A stretch of DNA of 64,000 nt from Azohydromonas lata NBRC 102462 (GTDB taxonomy: Bacteria > Pseudomonadota > Gammaproteobacteria > Burkholderiales > Burkholderiaceae_C). The translations under genes were made by a program, and so were the position numbers. Below are positions 14,991 to 23,381 of the stretch, in pieces. The stretch is taken from contig NZ_BCTC01000007.1 in assembly GCF_001571085.1 (NCBI RefSeq), forward strand, positions 1-64,000. Direction: 5' to 3'. The notes below the pieces were generated by a model that saw only the letters and a list, made by a program, of their open reading frames with translations, was not told the DNA's origin and did not search any database. How positions within the stretch are numbered: the stretch's first letter is position 1; each line of letters starts with the position of its first letter.

Positions 14991-16415
14991 TCAGCCGCTG
15001 TTGTTCATGGCCGTGACCTGTTGCGTGATGTAGGTGGACAGGCTGTTGAGCGAGGACATCTTGCTGTCCAGCGCCTGGTACTGCTTTTGCAGCCGCAGCA
15101 TGTTGGCGTTCACGCGGTCTTCCAGCCGGGCCTGCTCGTCCTGGTTGCGCTTGAGCTTGCTTTGCAGGCCCTCGGTGCGCGAGGTCAGCAGCCCGCCGGA
15201 GCCGGTGATGCCGCCCAGCAGCTCGCGAAAGCGCACGCCCAGGCCGTTGTTGCCCTTGACGTCGCTATCGGTGCTGGAAAAGAGCTTGGCCACCTCGGCG
15301 GGCTGTTCCAGTGCCTTCTTGAGCTTGGTGCTGTCGACCTTGATGGTGCCGTCGGTCTGCGTGGACAGGCCGATGGCCTGCAGCGAGCTGAAGACGCTGG
15401 AGGCGCCGTTGGTCTCGTGCAGCAGGCTGCGCATCTGGCTGCGTATGCTCAGCGCGGCGCTGTCGCCCTGCAGTGTCCCGGCGGTCTTGGTGGCGTCGTC
15501 GTACTTGGTCTGGTTGACCAGCTGGGTGTTGAGCGCGTTGTACGCGGTCACGAAGTCCTGCACCGCCTTTTCCTGCGCGGCGTTGTCGTTCTTGACGCTC
15601 AGCGTGATGGGCGTGGTCGTTTCCTTGGTCAGGTTCAGCGTCACGCCGGGCAGGGCGTCGGCGATCTGATTGGAAGACGCCGTGACCGGCACGCCGTTGA
15701 TGGTGAGCTTGGCGTCCTGCGCCGACTGGCCCTCGCGCACGCGGTCGGGGTTGGTGACGTCGGAGGTGTCCGAGGGCGGGTAACTGAAGCCGGCCAGGCC
15801 GTCCGTGCCCGTGATGGAGATCTGGTTCTGCGTGCCGGAATTCTTGGCCGTCAGGGCCAGCCGCGCGGCGCCGGTGGCGTCACGTATGAGCGAGGCGTTG
15901 ACGCCCAGGTCGGCACCGTTGATGCGGTCGCGCACCTGCTCCAGCGTCGTGTTGGGGTCGCTGAAGTCCAGCTGCACCGCGGTGCTGCCATCCTTGGGCG
16001 TGGGCGGGGAATAGCCGCTCATGAGCTGGATGGTCAGCGAACCGGCGCCCACCACGGCGGCCGAAGACGAGAGGGCGCGCGAGTACAGCGTCTGCGCCCG
16101 CGCGATCTGCGACACCGACACCGCGTAGTCGCCCGCGGCCAGGCCGCCGCTGGTGGCGGTGGCCGACATCACGGTCGTGTCCGAAGGCGTGGCCGTGCCC
16201 TGTTTCCACAGGCTGGTCGATGCCAGCGCCGCTGCGCTGTCGCGCAGCGTGGACATCAGGCTTTGGATCTTTCCGTAGGCCGAGATTTGCGAATCTATGG
16301 ACTTGGCGGCGGTCTGCAGGTTGTCTATGGGCTTGCGCTCGACAGCCTCCAGCTGGCTCAGGATGCTGCTGACGTTGAGCCCGCTGCCTATGCCGGTGGA
16401 AGATAGGGTGGCCAT
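14991..16415 (-). CDS. fliD: Flagellar filament cap protein FliD
   Basis: A protein of 474 residues. The N-terminal segment has STGIGSGLNVSSILSQLEAV, the conserved FliD start; the C-terminus ends MSSLNSLSTYITQQVTAMNN, a coiled coil that packs the cap onto the filament. The middle D2-D3 region is variable and Thr/Ser-rich. FliD forms the pentameric (or similar) cap under which flagellin subunits fold. A sigma-28-type promoter ends 36 bases upstream, consistent with a late flagellar gene. Downstream are fliS and fliT and then the glycosyltransferase cluster on the same strand. Confidence 0.96.
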   Translation of the reverse strand: MATLSSTGIGSGLNVSSILSQLEAVERKPIDNLQTAAKSIDSQISAYGKIQSLMSTLRDSAAALASTSLWKQGTATPSDTTVMSATATSGGLAAGDYAVSVSQIARAQTLYSRALSSSAAVVGAGSLTIQLMSGYSPPTPKDGSTAVQLDFSDPNTTLEQVRDRINGADLGVNASLIRDATGAARLALTAKNSGTQNQISITGTDGLAGFSYPPSDTSDVTNPDRVREGQSAQDAKLTINGVPVTASSNQIADALPGVTLNLTKETTTPITLSVKNDNAAQEKAVQDFVTAYNALNTQLVNQTKYDDATKTAGTLQGDSAALSIRSQMRSLLHETNGASSVFSSLQAIGLSTQTDGTIKVDSTKLKKALEQPAEVAKLFSSTDSDVKGNNGLGVRFRELLGGITGSGGLLTSRTEGLQSKLKRNQDEQARLEDRVNANMLRLQKQYQALDSKMSSLNSLSTYITQQVTAMNNSG

Positions 16416-16450
16416 GCTCCGGTCCTTCAGGGCTTGATGGGGTACGTGTC

Positions 16451-16477
16451 AGATCGGCGCGAGCCGGCGGAACTTGA
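16451..16477 (-). promoter_or_regulatory. Sigma-28 (FliA) promoter for fliD
   Basis: On the minus strand, TCAAGTTC is followed by 11 bases and GCCGATCT. This agrees with the FliA consensus TAAAGTTT-N11-GCCGATAA and with the other sites in this window. It lies 36 bases before the fliD ATG and may also drive fliS, fliT and the glycan genes behind them. Confidence 0.7.
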
Positions 16478-16534
16478 ATGATTTCGCGCTGGCCACGACG
16501 GCAGGCGCGGGGTCTGAAGGCAAAGCGGCCCAGG

Positions 16535-16562
16535 GCCGCGCGGGGCAGCGGCCCGCGCGGCG
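16535..16562 (-). terminator. GC-rich hairpin behind fliC1
   Basis: A strong stem of about ten pairs (GCCGCGCGGG with CCCCGCGCGGC, minus strand) begins about 13 bases after the fliC1 stop. No real T-run follows, so it is only a possible terminator. It would separate fliC1 from the fliD promoter. Confidence 0.35.
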
Positions 16563-16574
16563 AAGGCGAGCGCG

Positions 16575-17450
16575 TCAGCCTTGCAGCAGCTTCATCACCT
16601 GCTGCGGTTGCTGATTGGCCTGCGCGAGCATGGCGGTGCCGGCCTGCTGCAGGATTTGCGCGCGCGAGAGGTTGGCGGTTTCGGCGGCGAAGTCGGCGTC
16701 CATGATGCGGCTCTTGGCGGCGGACTGGTTCTCCGAGGCCGACTGCAGGTTAGAGATCACCGACTCGAAGCGCGACTGGTTGGCGCCCATGGTGGCACGC
16801 TCGTCGTTGATCAGGTCCAGCGCCTTGTCGATGTTGTCCATCACGGTGTGGATGGATGTGTTGTCGGCGGTGTTGTCGATCACCGCGCGGCCCGCCCCCG
16901 TGTTGTCCGCCCCGGCCACGGCGATGATGTCGGGCTCCGTCGTCATGCTCTTGGTGAAGACGGTGATGGTGTCGTCGGTGGTGGTGTTGGCACCGATCTG
17001 GAACTTGAAGCCGGCGGTGGGCTGCGCGTCGGTGCCGAGCACGTGCTTGCCGTTGAAGGTCGTGCTGCCCAGCACGCGCTGCACCTCCTGGGCCAGCTCG
17101 CCGAACTCCTTGTCCAGCGAGTCGCGGTCGGAGGTGGTGTTGGAGTCGTTGCCCGACTGCACGGCCAGCTCGCGCATGCGCTGCAGCGCATCGCTGGCGC
17201 GGCCCAGCGCGCTTTCGACGGTCTGGGTCATGGAGATGCCGTCGTTGGAGTTGCGCACGGCCTGGTTCATGCCGCGCACCTGGGCGTTCATGCGCTCGGC
17301 AATGGCCAAACCCGCTGCGTCGTCCTTGGCGCTGTTGACGCGCAGGCCGCTGGACAGGCGCTGCATCGACGTGGAAACGGCCCCCTGGTTGCCCTGCATA
17401 TTGCGCTGCGCAACGAGGGAAGCCAGGTTGGTGTTGATGGATTGGGACAT
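16575..17450 (-). CDS. fliC: Flagellin (first copy, downstream)
   Basis: A short flagellin of 291 residues. The conserved N-terminal D0-D1 domain covers about 1-140 (SLVAQRNMQGNQGAVSTSMQ; RLSSGLRVNSAKDDAAGLAI). The C-terminal D1-D0 domain covers about 205-291 (NQSRFESVISNLQSASENQS; AQILQQAGTAMLAQANQQPQ). The central variable part is only about 65 residues, so there is little or no D2/D3. It is very similar to the flagellin encoded 230 bases upstream, so the pair arose by tandem duplication. Unlike that copy I see no sigma-28 motif before it, and a terminator separates the two, so its expression is unclear. Ser/Thr residues in the centre could be glycosylation sites. Confidence 0.96.
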   Translation of the reverse strand: MSQSINTNLASLVAQRNMQGNQGAVSTSMQRLSSGLRVNSAKDDAAGLAIAERMNAQVRGMNQAVRNSNDGISMTQTVESALGRASDALQRMRELAVQSGNDSNTTSDRDSLDKEFGELAQEVQRVLGSTTFNGKHVLGTDAQPTAGFKFQIGANTTTDDTITVFTKSMTTEPDIIAVAGADNTGAGRAVIDNTADNTSIHTVMDNIDKALDLINDERATMGANQSRFESVISNLQSASENQSAAKSRIMDADFAAETANLSRAQILQQAGTAMLAQANQQPQQVMKLLQG

Positions 17451-17604
17451 GGCGGTGGCAAAGGTTCAGGTTGGCGGCGTGCGGCCCGTCCTGTGGACGA
17501 CCTCGGCGGGTAGGAGGATTCTTTCGCCAGGCGCGGCGTGTGAAAGCTGCGACAAGCAGGGTGTTTCCGGCGCAGTTTGCCGCCGTGAAACCCGTGGCTG
17601 GTAA

Positions 17605-17638
17605 GAAAAAGGGCCTCGACCCTTGCGGGGAGGCCCTT
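17605..17638 (-). terminator. Rho-independent terminator of fliC2
   Basis: On the minus strand, AAGGGCCTC pairs with GAGGCCCTT and is followed by TTTC. It lies 40 bases after the fliC2 stop and before fliC1, so the two flagellin genes are probably separate transcripts. Confidence 0.85.
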
Positions 17639-17678
17639 GGCGCTCGCGTCTGGAGCGCAAGCGATGCTGTCGCCGGGA

Positions 17679-18551
17679 TCAGCGCAGCAGCGACATGACC
17701 TGCTGGGGCTGCTGGTTGGCTTGCGCCAGCATGGCGGTGCCGGCCTGCTGCAGGATCTGGGCGCGCGACAGGTTGGCGGTTTCGGCCGCGAAGTCGGTGT
17801 CCATGATGCGGCTCTTGGCGGCGGACTGGCTCTCCGAGGCCGACTGCAGGTTGGAGATCACCGACTCGAAGCGCGACTGGTTGGCGCCCATGGTGGCGCG
17901 CTCGTTGTTGACCAGGTTGATGGCCTTGTCGATGTTGTCCATCACGGTGTGGATGGCGGCGTTGTCGGCGGTGTTGTCGATCACCGAGCGGCCCGCACCC
18001 GTGTTGTCCGAACCGGCCACGGTGACGATTTCAGTCGCCGTGGTCATGTTCTTGGTCTTGATCGCGATGGTGTCGTCGCTGGAGGTGTTGGCACCGATCT
18101 GGAATTGGTAGCCCGTGGTGTCGTTGGAGTCAGCACCCAGGATCTTCTTGCCGTTGAAGCTGGTGTTGCCCATCACGCGCTGGATTTCCTTGGCCAGCTC
18201 ACCAAACTCCTTGTCCAGCGAGTCGCGGTCAGAGGTGTTGTTGGAGTCGTTGGCCGACTGCACGGCCAGCTCACGCATGCGCTGCAGCGAGTCACCGACC
18301 TTGCCCAGCGCGGCTTCGGCCGTCTGCGTCATGGAGATGCCGTCGTTGGAGTTGCGCACGGCCTGGTTCATGCCGCGCACTTGCGAGTTCATGCGCTCGG
18401 CGATGGCCAGACCGGCAGCGTCGTCCTTGGCGCTGTTGACGCGCAGGCCGCTGGACAGGCGCTGCATCGACGTGGCCACGGCACCTTGGTTGCCCTGGAG
18501 ATTGCGCTGCGCGTTGAGTGACGCGATGTTGGTATTGACAGACATGCTCAT
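17679..18551 (-). CDS. fliC: Flagellin (second copy, upstream)
   Basis: A flagellin of 290 residues, nearly identical to its neighbour in the N- and C-terminal domains (SLNAQRNLQGNQGAVATSMQ; AQILQQAGTAMLAQANQQPQ) and differing mainly in the middle (GNTSFNGKKILGADSNDTTG). It has two upstream sigma-28-like sites and a good terminator, so it looks like the main expressed flagellin. The N-terminal region that plants and animals recognise is the canonical type (QRLSSGLRVNSAKDDAAG). It is exported by FliS and FlhA and polymerises under the FliD cap. Leader length from the nearer promoter is about 200 bases. Confidence 0.96.
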   Translation of the reverse strand: MSMSVNTNIASLNAQRNLQGNQGAVATSMQRLSSGLRVNSAKDDAAGLAIAERMNSQVRGMNQAVRNSNDGISMTQTAEAALGKVGDSLQRMRELAVQSANDSNNTSDRDSLDKEFGELAKEIQRVMGNTSFNGKKILGADSNDTTGYQFQIGANTSSDDTIAIKTKNMTTATEIVTVAGSDNTGAGRSVIDNTADNAAIHTVMDNIDKAINLVNNERATMGANQSRFESVISNLQSASESQSAAKSRIMDTDFAAETANLSRAQILQQAGTAMLAQANQQPQQVMSLLR

Positions 18552-18765
18552 GATGAAACTCCGTGTCTAGTAGATGACCCCGGCAGACGCCGGCATTGCC
18601 CCGGTGCGTGGGCACCCGCCCTCGCACCGCATCAGCGGTTGTCCGCCGACTGCGCCCGGCGGTAGTCATCCGTGCAGACCTTGGTGGGCTCGATGCCCGT
18701 GTTCCTTGTCTGCGTCCGGCTCCTACTGTCGGACCCCGAACCGTTTTTGCGATCCGTTGTGTTTG

Positions 18766-18793
18766 TTATCGGAGGGGGCCCGGAAGAACTTTA
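18766..18793 (-). promoter_or_regulatory. Sigma-28-like promoter for fliC2 (proximal)
   Basis: Minus strand: TAAAGTTC, 12 bases, TCCGATAA. The boxes match well and the spacer is one base longer than in most sites here, but equal to that before the HD-GYP-like gene. It lies about 215 bases before fliC2. Confidence 0.6.
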
Positions 18794-18865
18794 GGGGGGC
18801 GTCAACACAAATTTGATGTGATTTTTGGCCGCTTTTCCGTAGGCGGAGAAAGCGCTGTCATCTGG

Positions 18866-18892
18866 TTATCGGAGACGGTTTAGGGAACTTGA
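18866..18892 (-). promoter_or_regulatory. Sigma-28-like promoter for fliC2 (distal)
   Basis: Minus strand: TCAAGTTC, 11 bases, TCCGATAA. Spacing and both boxes fit. It lies about 100 bases upstream of the proximal site. Together the two could give fliC2 two late promoters, or one may be inactive. Confidence 0.55.
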
Positions 18893-19121
18893 GAACTGTT
18901 TTTCTTGTGCCCGCGCGGCACGCCGCCACAGAGGGAAGCCACCCGGCCGCGCCCGGGAGCGGGTGCCTGTAGGCGGCCCGGGTCTTGTAGGAATTTGCCT
19001 GACAAGGGGCTGGAAAAAACAAGACAAAACGGACGGAGATGGGCCGATATTGGCCCGCTTCTTCGGCTTCTACAGTTCACACCACGCTGCAAACGCCCCA
19101 TTCACCTTGCCGGAGAACGCC

Positions 19122-19445
19122 ATGAACACCGAACAGATCCTTGCCGAGATTCGGGAAGCCAACCTGTCGTACCTGATGCTGGCGCAAAGCCTCATCCGCA
19201 GCGACCGCGAGCAGGCGCTGTACCGGCTGGGCATTTCCGACGAGACCGCCGGCCTCATCGGCACGCTCACGCCGGCGCAGATGCTCAAGATCGCCTCCGG
19301 CAACACGCTGCTGTGCCGCTTCCGCATGGACGACGAGCTGGTGTGGAACCTGCTCACCAACCATGGCCGCGGTGCCGCCAACGACGGCGTCAACCGGCTG
19401 CATGCTTCCATATTGATGGCCGGGCGCCACCAGGAAGCGGCCTGA
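19122..19445 (+). CDS. flhD: Flagellar master regulator subunit FlhD
   Basis: A protein of 107 residues from MNTEQILAEIREANLSYLML. The motif sequence LAQSLIRSDREQALYRLGIS and LTPAQMLKIASGNTLLCRF are the recognised FlhD core. FlhD with FlhC forms the FlhD4C2 complex that activates class 2 flagellar promoters with sigma-70. The longer upstream frame has no family resemblance and was trimmed to this ATG, which agrees with family length. flhC follows after 109 bases. Confidence 0.96.
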   Translation: MNTEQILAEIREANLSYLMLAQSLIRSDREQALYRLGISDETAGLIGTLTPAQMLKIASGNTLLCRFRMDDELVWNLLTNHGRGAANDGVNRLHASILMAGRHQEAA

Positions 19446-19517
19446 GCCGCCGGCGCGCCGCGCGCCTGCCCTTTCTCAAGTCCGTTCCACGCGCAACCGC
19501 GTCCGCAGTCCGCGCCC

Positions 19518-19541
19518 GCAGTTGCAGTCGCAGTCGCAGTC
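19518..19541 (+). repeat. Four-copy GCAGTC hexamer repeat before flhC
   Basis: GCAGTT GCAGTC GCAGTC GCAGTC in tandem, ending 13 bases before the flhC ATG. There is no good Shine-Dalgarno sequence here. Copy-number change would alter the spacing of the flhC leader. Confidence 0.7.
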
Positions 19542-19554
19542 ACCAAATTCCGCC

Positions 19555-20094
19555 ATGGCCCGCAACAAAAGCATCCTCTCCGAAGCCCGCCAGATCGAAC
19601 GCGCCGTCACGCTGATCAACCTGGGGGCCCGGCTGCAGGTGCTGGAGAGCGAAACCGACCTGAGCTACGAGCGGCTGCTGCGCCTCTATAAGGAAGTGTC
19701 GGGCAAGAGCCCCAGCAAGGGCCAGCTGCCGTTTTCCACGGACTGGTTCATGACCTGGCAGCCCAACATCCACGCCAGCCTCTTCCTCAACATCCACGAG
19801 TACCTGAACAAGAGCGCGGCGCTGGAGGACATCGACATCATCATCAAGGCCTACCAGCTCTACCTGGAGCACACAAGCTCCCAGGGGCTGGAGCCGCTGC
19901 TGTCGGTCACGCGCGCCTGGCGCCTGGTCAAGTTCGTGGACAACGGCATGCTGGCCATGACCAAGTGCAGCCGCTGCGGCGGCCACTTCGTGACGCACCC
20001 GCACGAGATCGCCAAGCACTACGTGTGCGGGCTGTGCAATCCGCCGGCGCGCGCGGGCAAGGGCAAGGCCGCGGGCAGCCTGTCCATGCACTGA
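19555..20094 (+). CDS. flhC: Flagellar master regulator subunit FlhC
   Basis: A protein of 179 residues, MARNKSILSEARQIERAVTL, with the DNA-contacting and Zn-binding parts of FlhC. The metal site is CSRCGG ... YVCGLCNPP near residues 138-162, four cysteines as in enteric FlhC. Start was chosen to match family length; an in-frame ATG 33 bases upstream also exists within the hexamer repeat. With FlhD it activates the hook-basal-body operons and fliA. No downstream partner is closely spaced. Confidence 0.96.
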   Translation: MARNKSILSEARQIERAVTLINLGARLQVLESETDLSYERLLRLYKEVSGKSPSKGQLPFSTDWFMTWQPNIHASLFLNIHEYLNKSAALEDIDIIIKAYQLYLEHTSSQGLEPLLSVTRAWRLVKFVDNGMLAMTKCSRCGGHFVTHPHEIAKHYVCGLCNPPARAGKGKAAGSLSMH

Positions 20095-20158
20095 CGCCGC
20101 CGCCGCTCCAGCGGCCCGCCGCGCACGCGGGCCCGCTCTGGCGCAACGTTGATGCAGC

Positions 20159-20186
20159 TCAAGTTCGCTGCCGCCCGTGCCGATAA
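20159..20186 (+). promoter_or_regulatory. Sigma-28-like promoter for the HD-GYP-like gene
   Basis: TCAAGTTC, 12 bases, GCCGATAA. The -10 box is a perfect FliA match. It lies about 55 bases before the GTG start at 20241, which places that gene in the late flagellar regulon. Confidence 0.65.
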
Positions 20187-20240
20187 CTTCTGGCCCGCGC
20201 CCGCCACGGCGCCCGCCCATGCGCCTGCCGCCGTCCCTCC

Positions 20241-21428
20241 GTGAAGCTCGTTCCCTTTCCGCAGCCCTACCTGGAGACCAACAACGAACTGCCCTTTGAC
20301 GTCTTTGACGGCAAAGGCCGGTTGCTGCTGGCCGCGGGGCAGCAGATCGAGCCCAACACGCTGACCTACCTGCTGCGCTGGGAGCTGTTTGCCGACGAGG
20401 CGCAAAGCATGGCCTGGCGGCGCCAGCTCATGGGCGTGGACGTCTCCAAGCGGCGCAAGATCGCCGAGGACGACGAGGACGACTTCGACGAGTACGGCGC
20501 CGTGCAAAAGCGGCTGAGCCTGGGCCGGGAGTGGTCCACGCTGGTGGTGGCGCTGGATTCGGTGCTGCGCGAGCCGCGAGCGGATCCGGGCTGGGTGCGC
20601 GAGCTGTGCTCGGTGCGCCAGCGCGTGCGCCAGGTGGCCGAGCGCGCGCTGGACGCCTCCGTGTGCCACCTCATCTACACCGGCGGCATGCACGCCAACC
20701 TCTACAGCTGCCACCAGGCGCTGCGCTGCATGCTCATTGCCGGCGAGTGCGCGCGCGCCATGGGCTGGAGCACGGAGATGGTGGAATCGCTGGAGAACGC
20801 GGCGCTGACCATGAACGTGGCCATGCGCGCGTTGCAGGACATGCTGGCGCAGCGCGACACGGGGCTGAGCACGGGCATGCGGATGCAAGTGGCCAACCAT
20901 CCGCGCGAGGCGGCGCGGCTGCTGGCCGCTGCGGGCGTGACCGATGCGGTGTGGCTCAGCGCCGTGATGCTGCACCACGACGCGCAAAACGCCACCACGC
21001 CGCCGGAGCAGCTCACCCCGGCGCAGCAGGCCGCGCAACTGCTGCGCCGCGTGGACATCTTCTGCGCCAAGCTCAGCCGCCGCGGGCGCCGCGCGCCGCT
21101 GTCGGGCCTGCGTGCGCTGCGCGAGGCCTGCCTGGACGCCGACGGGCACGCCGACGAGATCGGCTCGGCGCTGCTCAAGACCATGGGCATGTACCCGCCG
21201 GGCAGCTTCGTGCAACTGGCCGGCGGCGAGCAGGCCCTGGTGCTGTCGCGCGGCAGCCGCGCCAACGCGCCGCGCGTGGCGGCCTTCACGGACGCGCAGG
21301 GCGCTCCCGTGTTCCGTCCACGCTTGCGTGACACTGCCTTGCCCGGCTACGCCGTAAAGTCCGCGCTCGATTGCACCAAGGTGCGCGAGCGGCCCAATCA
21401 TGAGAAGTTGTTGGCGCTGTTGCGCTGA
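20241..21428 (+). CDS. Degenerate HD-GYP-like protein under a sigma-28-type promoter
   Basis: A protein of 395 residues with a GTG start. The N-terminal 100 residues carry no recognised motif and contain an acidic patch (AEDDEDDFDEYG). Residues about 130-290 look like an HD-GYP domain (SCHQALRCMLIAGECARAMG, then VANHPREAARLLAAAGV and LHHDAQ). The catalytic HD pair is replaced by TMNVAMR, and the GYP motif is absent. c-di-GMP hydrolysis is therefore unlikely; binding or structural roles are possible. A sigma-28-type promoter precedes it, and the motA promoter begins 30 bases after its stop. It could adjust motor function, but that is inference. Confidence 0.6.
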   Translation: MKLVPFPQPYLETNNELPFDVFDGKGRLLLAAGQQIEPNTLTYLLRWELFADEAQSMAWRRQLMGVDVSKRRKIAEDDEDDFDEYGAVQKRLSLGREWSTLVVALDSVLREPRADPGWVRELCSVRQRVRQVAERALDASVCHLIYTGGMHANLYSCHQALRCMLIAGECARAMGWSTEMVESLENAALTMNVAMRALQDMLAQRDTGLSTGMRMQVANHPREAARLLAAAGVTDAVWLSAVMLHHDAQNATTPPEQLTPAQQAAQLLRRVDIFCAKLSRRGRRAPLSGLRALREACLDADGHADEIGSALLKTMGMYPPGSFVQLAGGEQALVLSRGSRANAPRVAAFTDAQGAPVFRPRLRDTALPGYAVKSALDCTKVRERPNHEKLLALLR

Positions 21429-21457
21429 ACCGAAGGGCGCGCGGCAGAGGGTTTCTT

Positions 21458-21484
21458 AAATCCTCCCTATCGTGGGCCGATAAC
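21458..21484 (+). promoter_or_regulatory. Sigma-28 (FliA) promoter for motAB-cheYZ
   Basis: TAAA, 15 bases, GCCGATAA: a perfect match to the FliA consensus. It lies 28 bases before the motA ATG. It is the strongest sigma-28 site in the window. Confidence 0.88.
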
Positions 21485-21512
21485 AGAAACACTCAAAAAC
21501 TCTCCACCTTTC

Positions 21513-22373
21513 ATGTTCGTTTTCATTGGCTGGGGTGTTGCGCTGGCCTGCGTTTTTGGTGTGTTCGTGGCTCACGGCGGGAATATTTCCGTCGTGTTGC
21601 ATGCGCTGCCGTTCGAGCTGATCACCATCGGTGGCGCGGCGGCTGGCGCGTTCGTGGCGAACAACCAGCCCAAGGTGCTCAAGGCCACGGGGCGCGGGGT
21701 GGCCGCGTGCTTCAAGGGCTCCAAGTACAGCAAGACACGCTACCTGGAGCTCATGGCGCTGCTCTACGACATCCTGCAAAAGGCGCGCAAGGAAGGCCTG
21801 ATCGCCATCGAGAACGACGTGGAGTCGCCCGGCGAGTCCGCGCTGTTTCAGCGCTACCCCTCGGTCAGCGCCGACCACCACGTGGTGGAGTTCATCACCG
21901 ACTACTTGCGCATGATGGTCTCGGGCAACCTCAATGCGCATGAGATTGAAAGCCTCATGGACAGCGAGATCGATACCCACCACGCCGAGGCGCATGCGCC
22001 GGCGGCGGCCATGACGCGGGTGGCCGGCGGCCTGCCGGCCTTCGGCATCGTGGCGGCCGTGCTGGGGGTGGTCAACACCATGGGCTCCGTGGGCCAGCCC
22101 CCGGCGGTGCTGGGCGCCATGATCGGCTCGGCCCTCGTGGGGACCTTCCTGGGCATCTTGCTGTCCTACGCCATCTTCGAGCCGCTGGCCGGGCTCATGG
22201 AACAGAAGATCGACGAAAGCACCAAGGAGCTGCAGTGCATCAAGACCACGCTGCTGGCCTCCATGCAGGGTTACGCGCCGCAGGTGGCCGTGGAGTTTGG
22301 ACGCAAGGTGCTGTACTCGACCGAGCGGCCCACCTTCGCCGAGCTCGAAAGCCACGTCAAGGGCAAGAAGTAA
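21513..22373 (+). CDS. motA: Flagellar motor stator MotA
   Basis: A protein of 286 residues with four membrane segments: about 1-20 (FIGWGVALACVFGVFV), 30-48 (FELITIGGAAAGAFVA), 170-190 (GLPAFGIVAAVLGVVNTMGS) and 205-225. The cytoplasmic loop contains the rotor-facing charged stretch (RYPSVSADHHVVEFITDYLR). MotA and MotB form the proton-driven stator that turns the rotor through FliG. It is the first gene after a perfect FliA promoter; motB follows after 33 bases. Confidence 0.97.
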   Translation: MFVFIGWGVALACVFGVFVAHGGNISVVLHALPFELITIGGAAAGAFVANNQPKVLKATGRGVAACFKGSKYSKTRYLELMALLYDILQKARKEGLIAIENDVESPGESALFQRYPSVSADHHVVEFITDYLRMMVSGNLNAHEIESLMDSEIDTHHAEAHAPAAAMTRVAGGLPAFGIVAAVLGVVNTMGSVGQPPAVLGAMIGSALVGTFLGILLSYAIFEPLAGLMEQKIDESTKELQCIKTTLLASMQGYAPQVAVEFGRKVLYSTERPTFAELESHVKGKK

Positions 22374-22406
22374 ACCGGCGGCGCAGGCACCCGGCAGGAC
22401 CATTCC

Positions 22407-23381
22407 ATGGCAGGCGACAACAAGAAGCTGCAGCCCATCATCATCAAGCGGGTGAAGAAGGGCGGCCACGGGCACCACGGCGGTGCCTGGAAGATCGCCT
22501 ATGCCGACTTCGTCACGGCGATGATGGCCTTCTTCCTGCTGATGTGGCTGATGGGCTCGGTCACCGAGGGCGACCGCAAGGGCATTGCCGACTACTTCAA
22601 CGCGCCGCTGAAGGTCATGGTGATGGGCCAGACGGGCAACAGCACGGGCGACGCGCAAAGCATCATCAAGGGCGGCGGGCAGGACCTCACGCGCAGCGCC
22701 GGGCAGGTCAAGAAAAGCGACCCCGACCCGGCCGAGGCCGTCAGGCAGCTCAAGGCCGAGCAGGCGCGCCAGGAGCGCCGCCGCCTGGAGGCGCTGCGCG
22801 CCAAGGTGTTGTCCAAGCTGGGCGAGAACCCGCGCCTGGCGCAGATGTCCTCGCAGATCAAGGTGGAGATGGTGCGCGACGGTTTGCGCATACAAATCGT
22901 CGACGAGCGCAACCGCCCCATGTTCGCCACCGGCAGCGCCGTGGTGCAGCCCTACATGCGCGAGCTGCTGCGCGAGATCGGCCAGACGCTGGCCGACATC
23001 TCCAACCGCCTCACGCTCGAAGGCCACACCGACGCGCAGCTCTACTCCGGCGGCGAGCGCGGCTACAGCAACTGGGAGCTCTCCAGCGACCGCGCCAACG
23101 CCAGCCGCCGCGAGCTCATTGGCGCGGGGCTGCCCGAAGATCGCGTGCTGCGCGTGCAGGGCCTGGCCTCCAGCGTGCTTTTCGATCCCAAAGACCCGCT
23201 GAACCCGCAAAATCGGCGCATCAGCATTCTCGTCATGAACCGCGAAGCCGAAGAACGTTTCTTCCGCAACGCTTCCGACCTTGCCGAAGCCCTGGACTCC
23301 GCGCCTGAGCCGGCTTCTCCTGGCACCGTGGCGCCGGCAACGCCGGTTCCTCCCAACATCCGTCCCCGAATCACACCATGA
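22407..23381 (+). CDS. motB: Flagellar motor stator MotB
   Basis: A protein of 324 residues. A positively charged N-terminus precedes a single membrane helix with the proton-binding Asp34 ([20 protein letters not shown]). The periplasmic half carries an OmpA-like peptidoglycan-binding domain ([52 protein letters not shown]). A Pro-rich tail follows. It anchors the stator to the cell wall. Its stop overlaps the cheY ATG (ATGA). Confidence 0.97.
   Translation: MAGDNKKLQPIIIKRVKKGGHGHHGGAWKIAYADFVTAMMAFFLLMWLMGSVTEGDRKGIADYFNAPLKVMVMGQTGNSTGDAQSIIKGGGQDLTRSAGQVKKSDPDPAEAVRQLKAEQARQERRRLEALRAKVLSKLGENPRLAQMSSQIKVEMVRDGLRIQIVDERNRPMFATGSAVVQPYMRELLREIGQTLADISNRLTLEGHTDAQLYSGGERGYSNWELSSDRANASRRELIGAGLPEDRVLRVQGLASSVLFDPKDPLNPQNRRISILVMNREAEERFFRNASDLAEALDSAPEPASPGTVAPATPVPPNIRPRITP

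Larger units (their letters stand above)
18552..19121. promoter_or_regulatory. Divergent regulatory region between fliC2 and flhDC
   Basis: This 570-base gap has no convincing gene. Its left part carries the two sigma-28-like sites for fliC2. The right part must hold the flhDC promoter, but I cannot place sigma-70 boxes with confidence. A short inverted repeat GGGCC-GATATT-GGCCC at 19041-19056 is a possible regulator site about 65 bases before the flhD ATG. Confidence 0.5.

Noticed and set aside
19024-19050. Possible sigma-28 site before flhD (GCCGATAT)
   Set aside because: The -35 half (ACAA) is poor; the -10 match alone is not enough.
20019-21401. 460-residue minus-strand frame opposite the HD-GYP-like gene
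   Set aside because: His/Arg/Gln-rich composition and no motif; the plus-strand gene has a promoter and a domain pattern.
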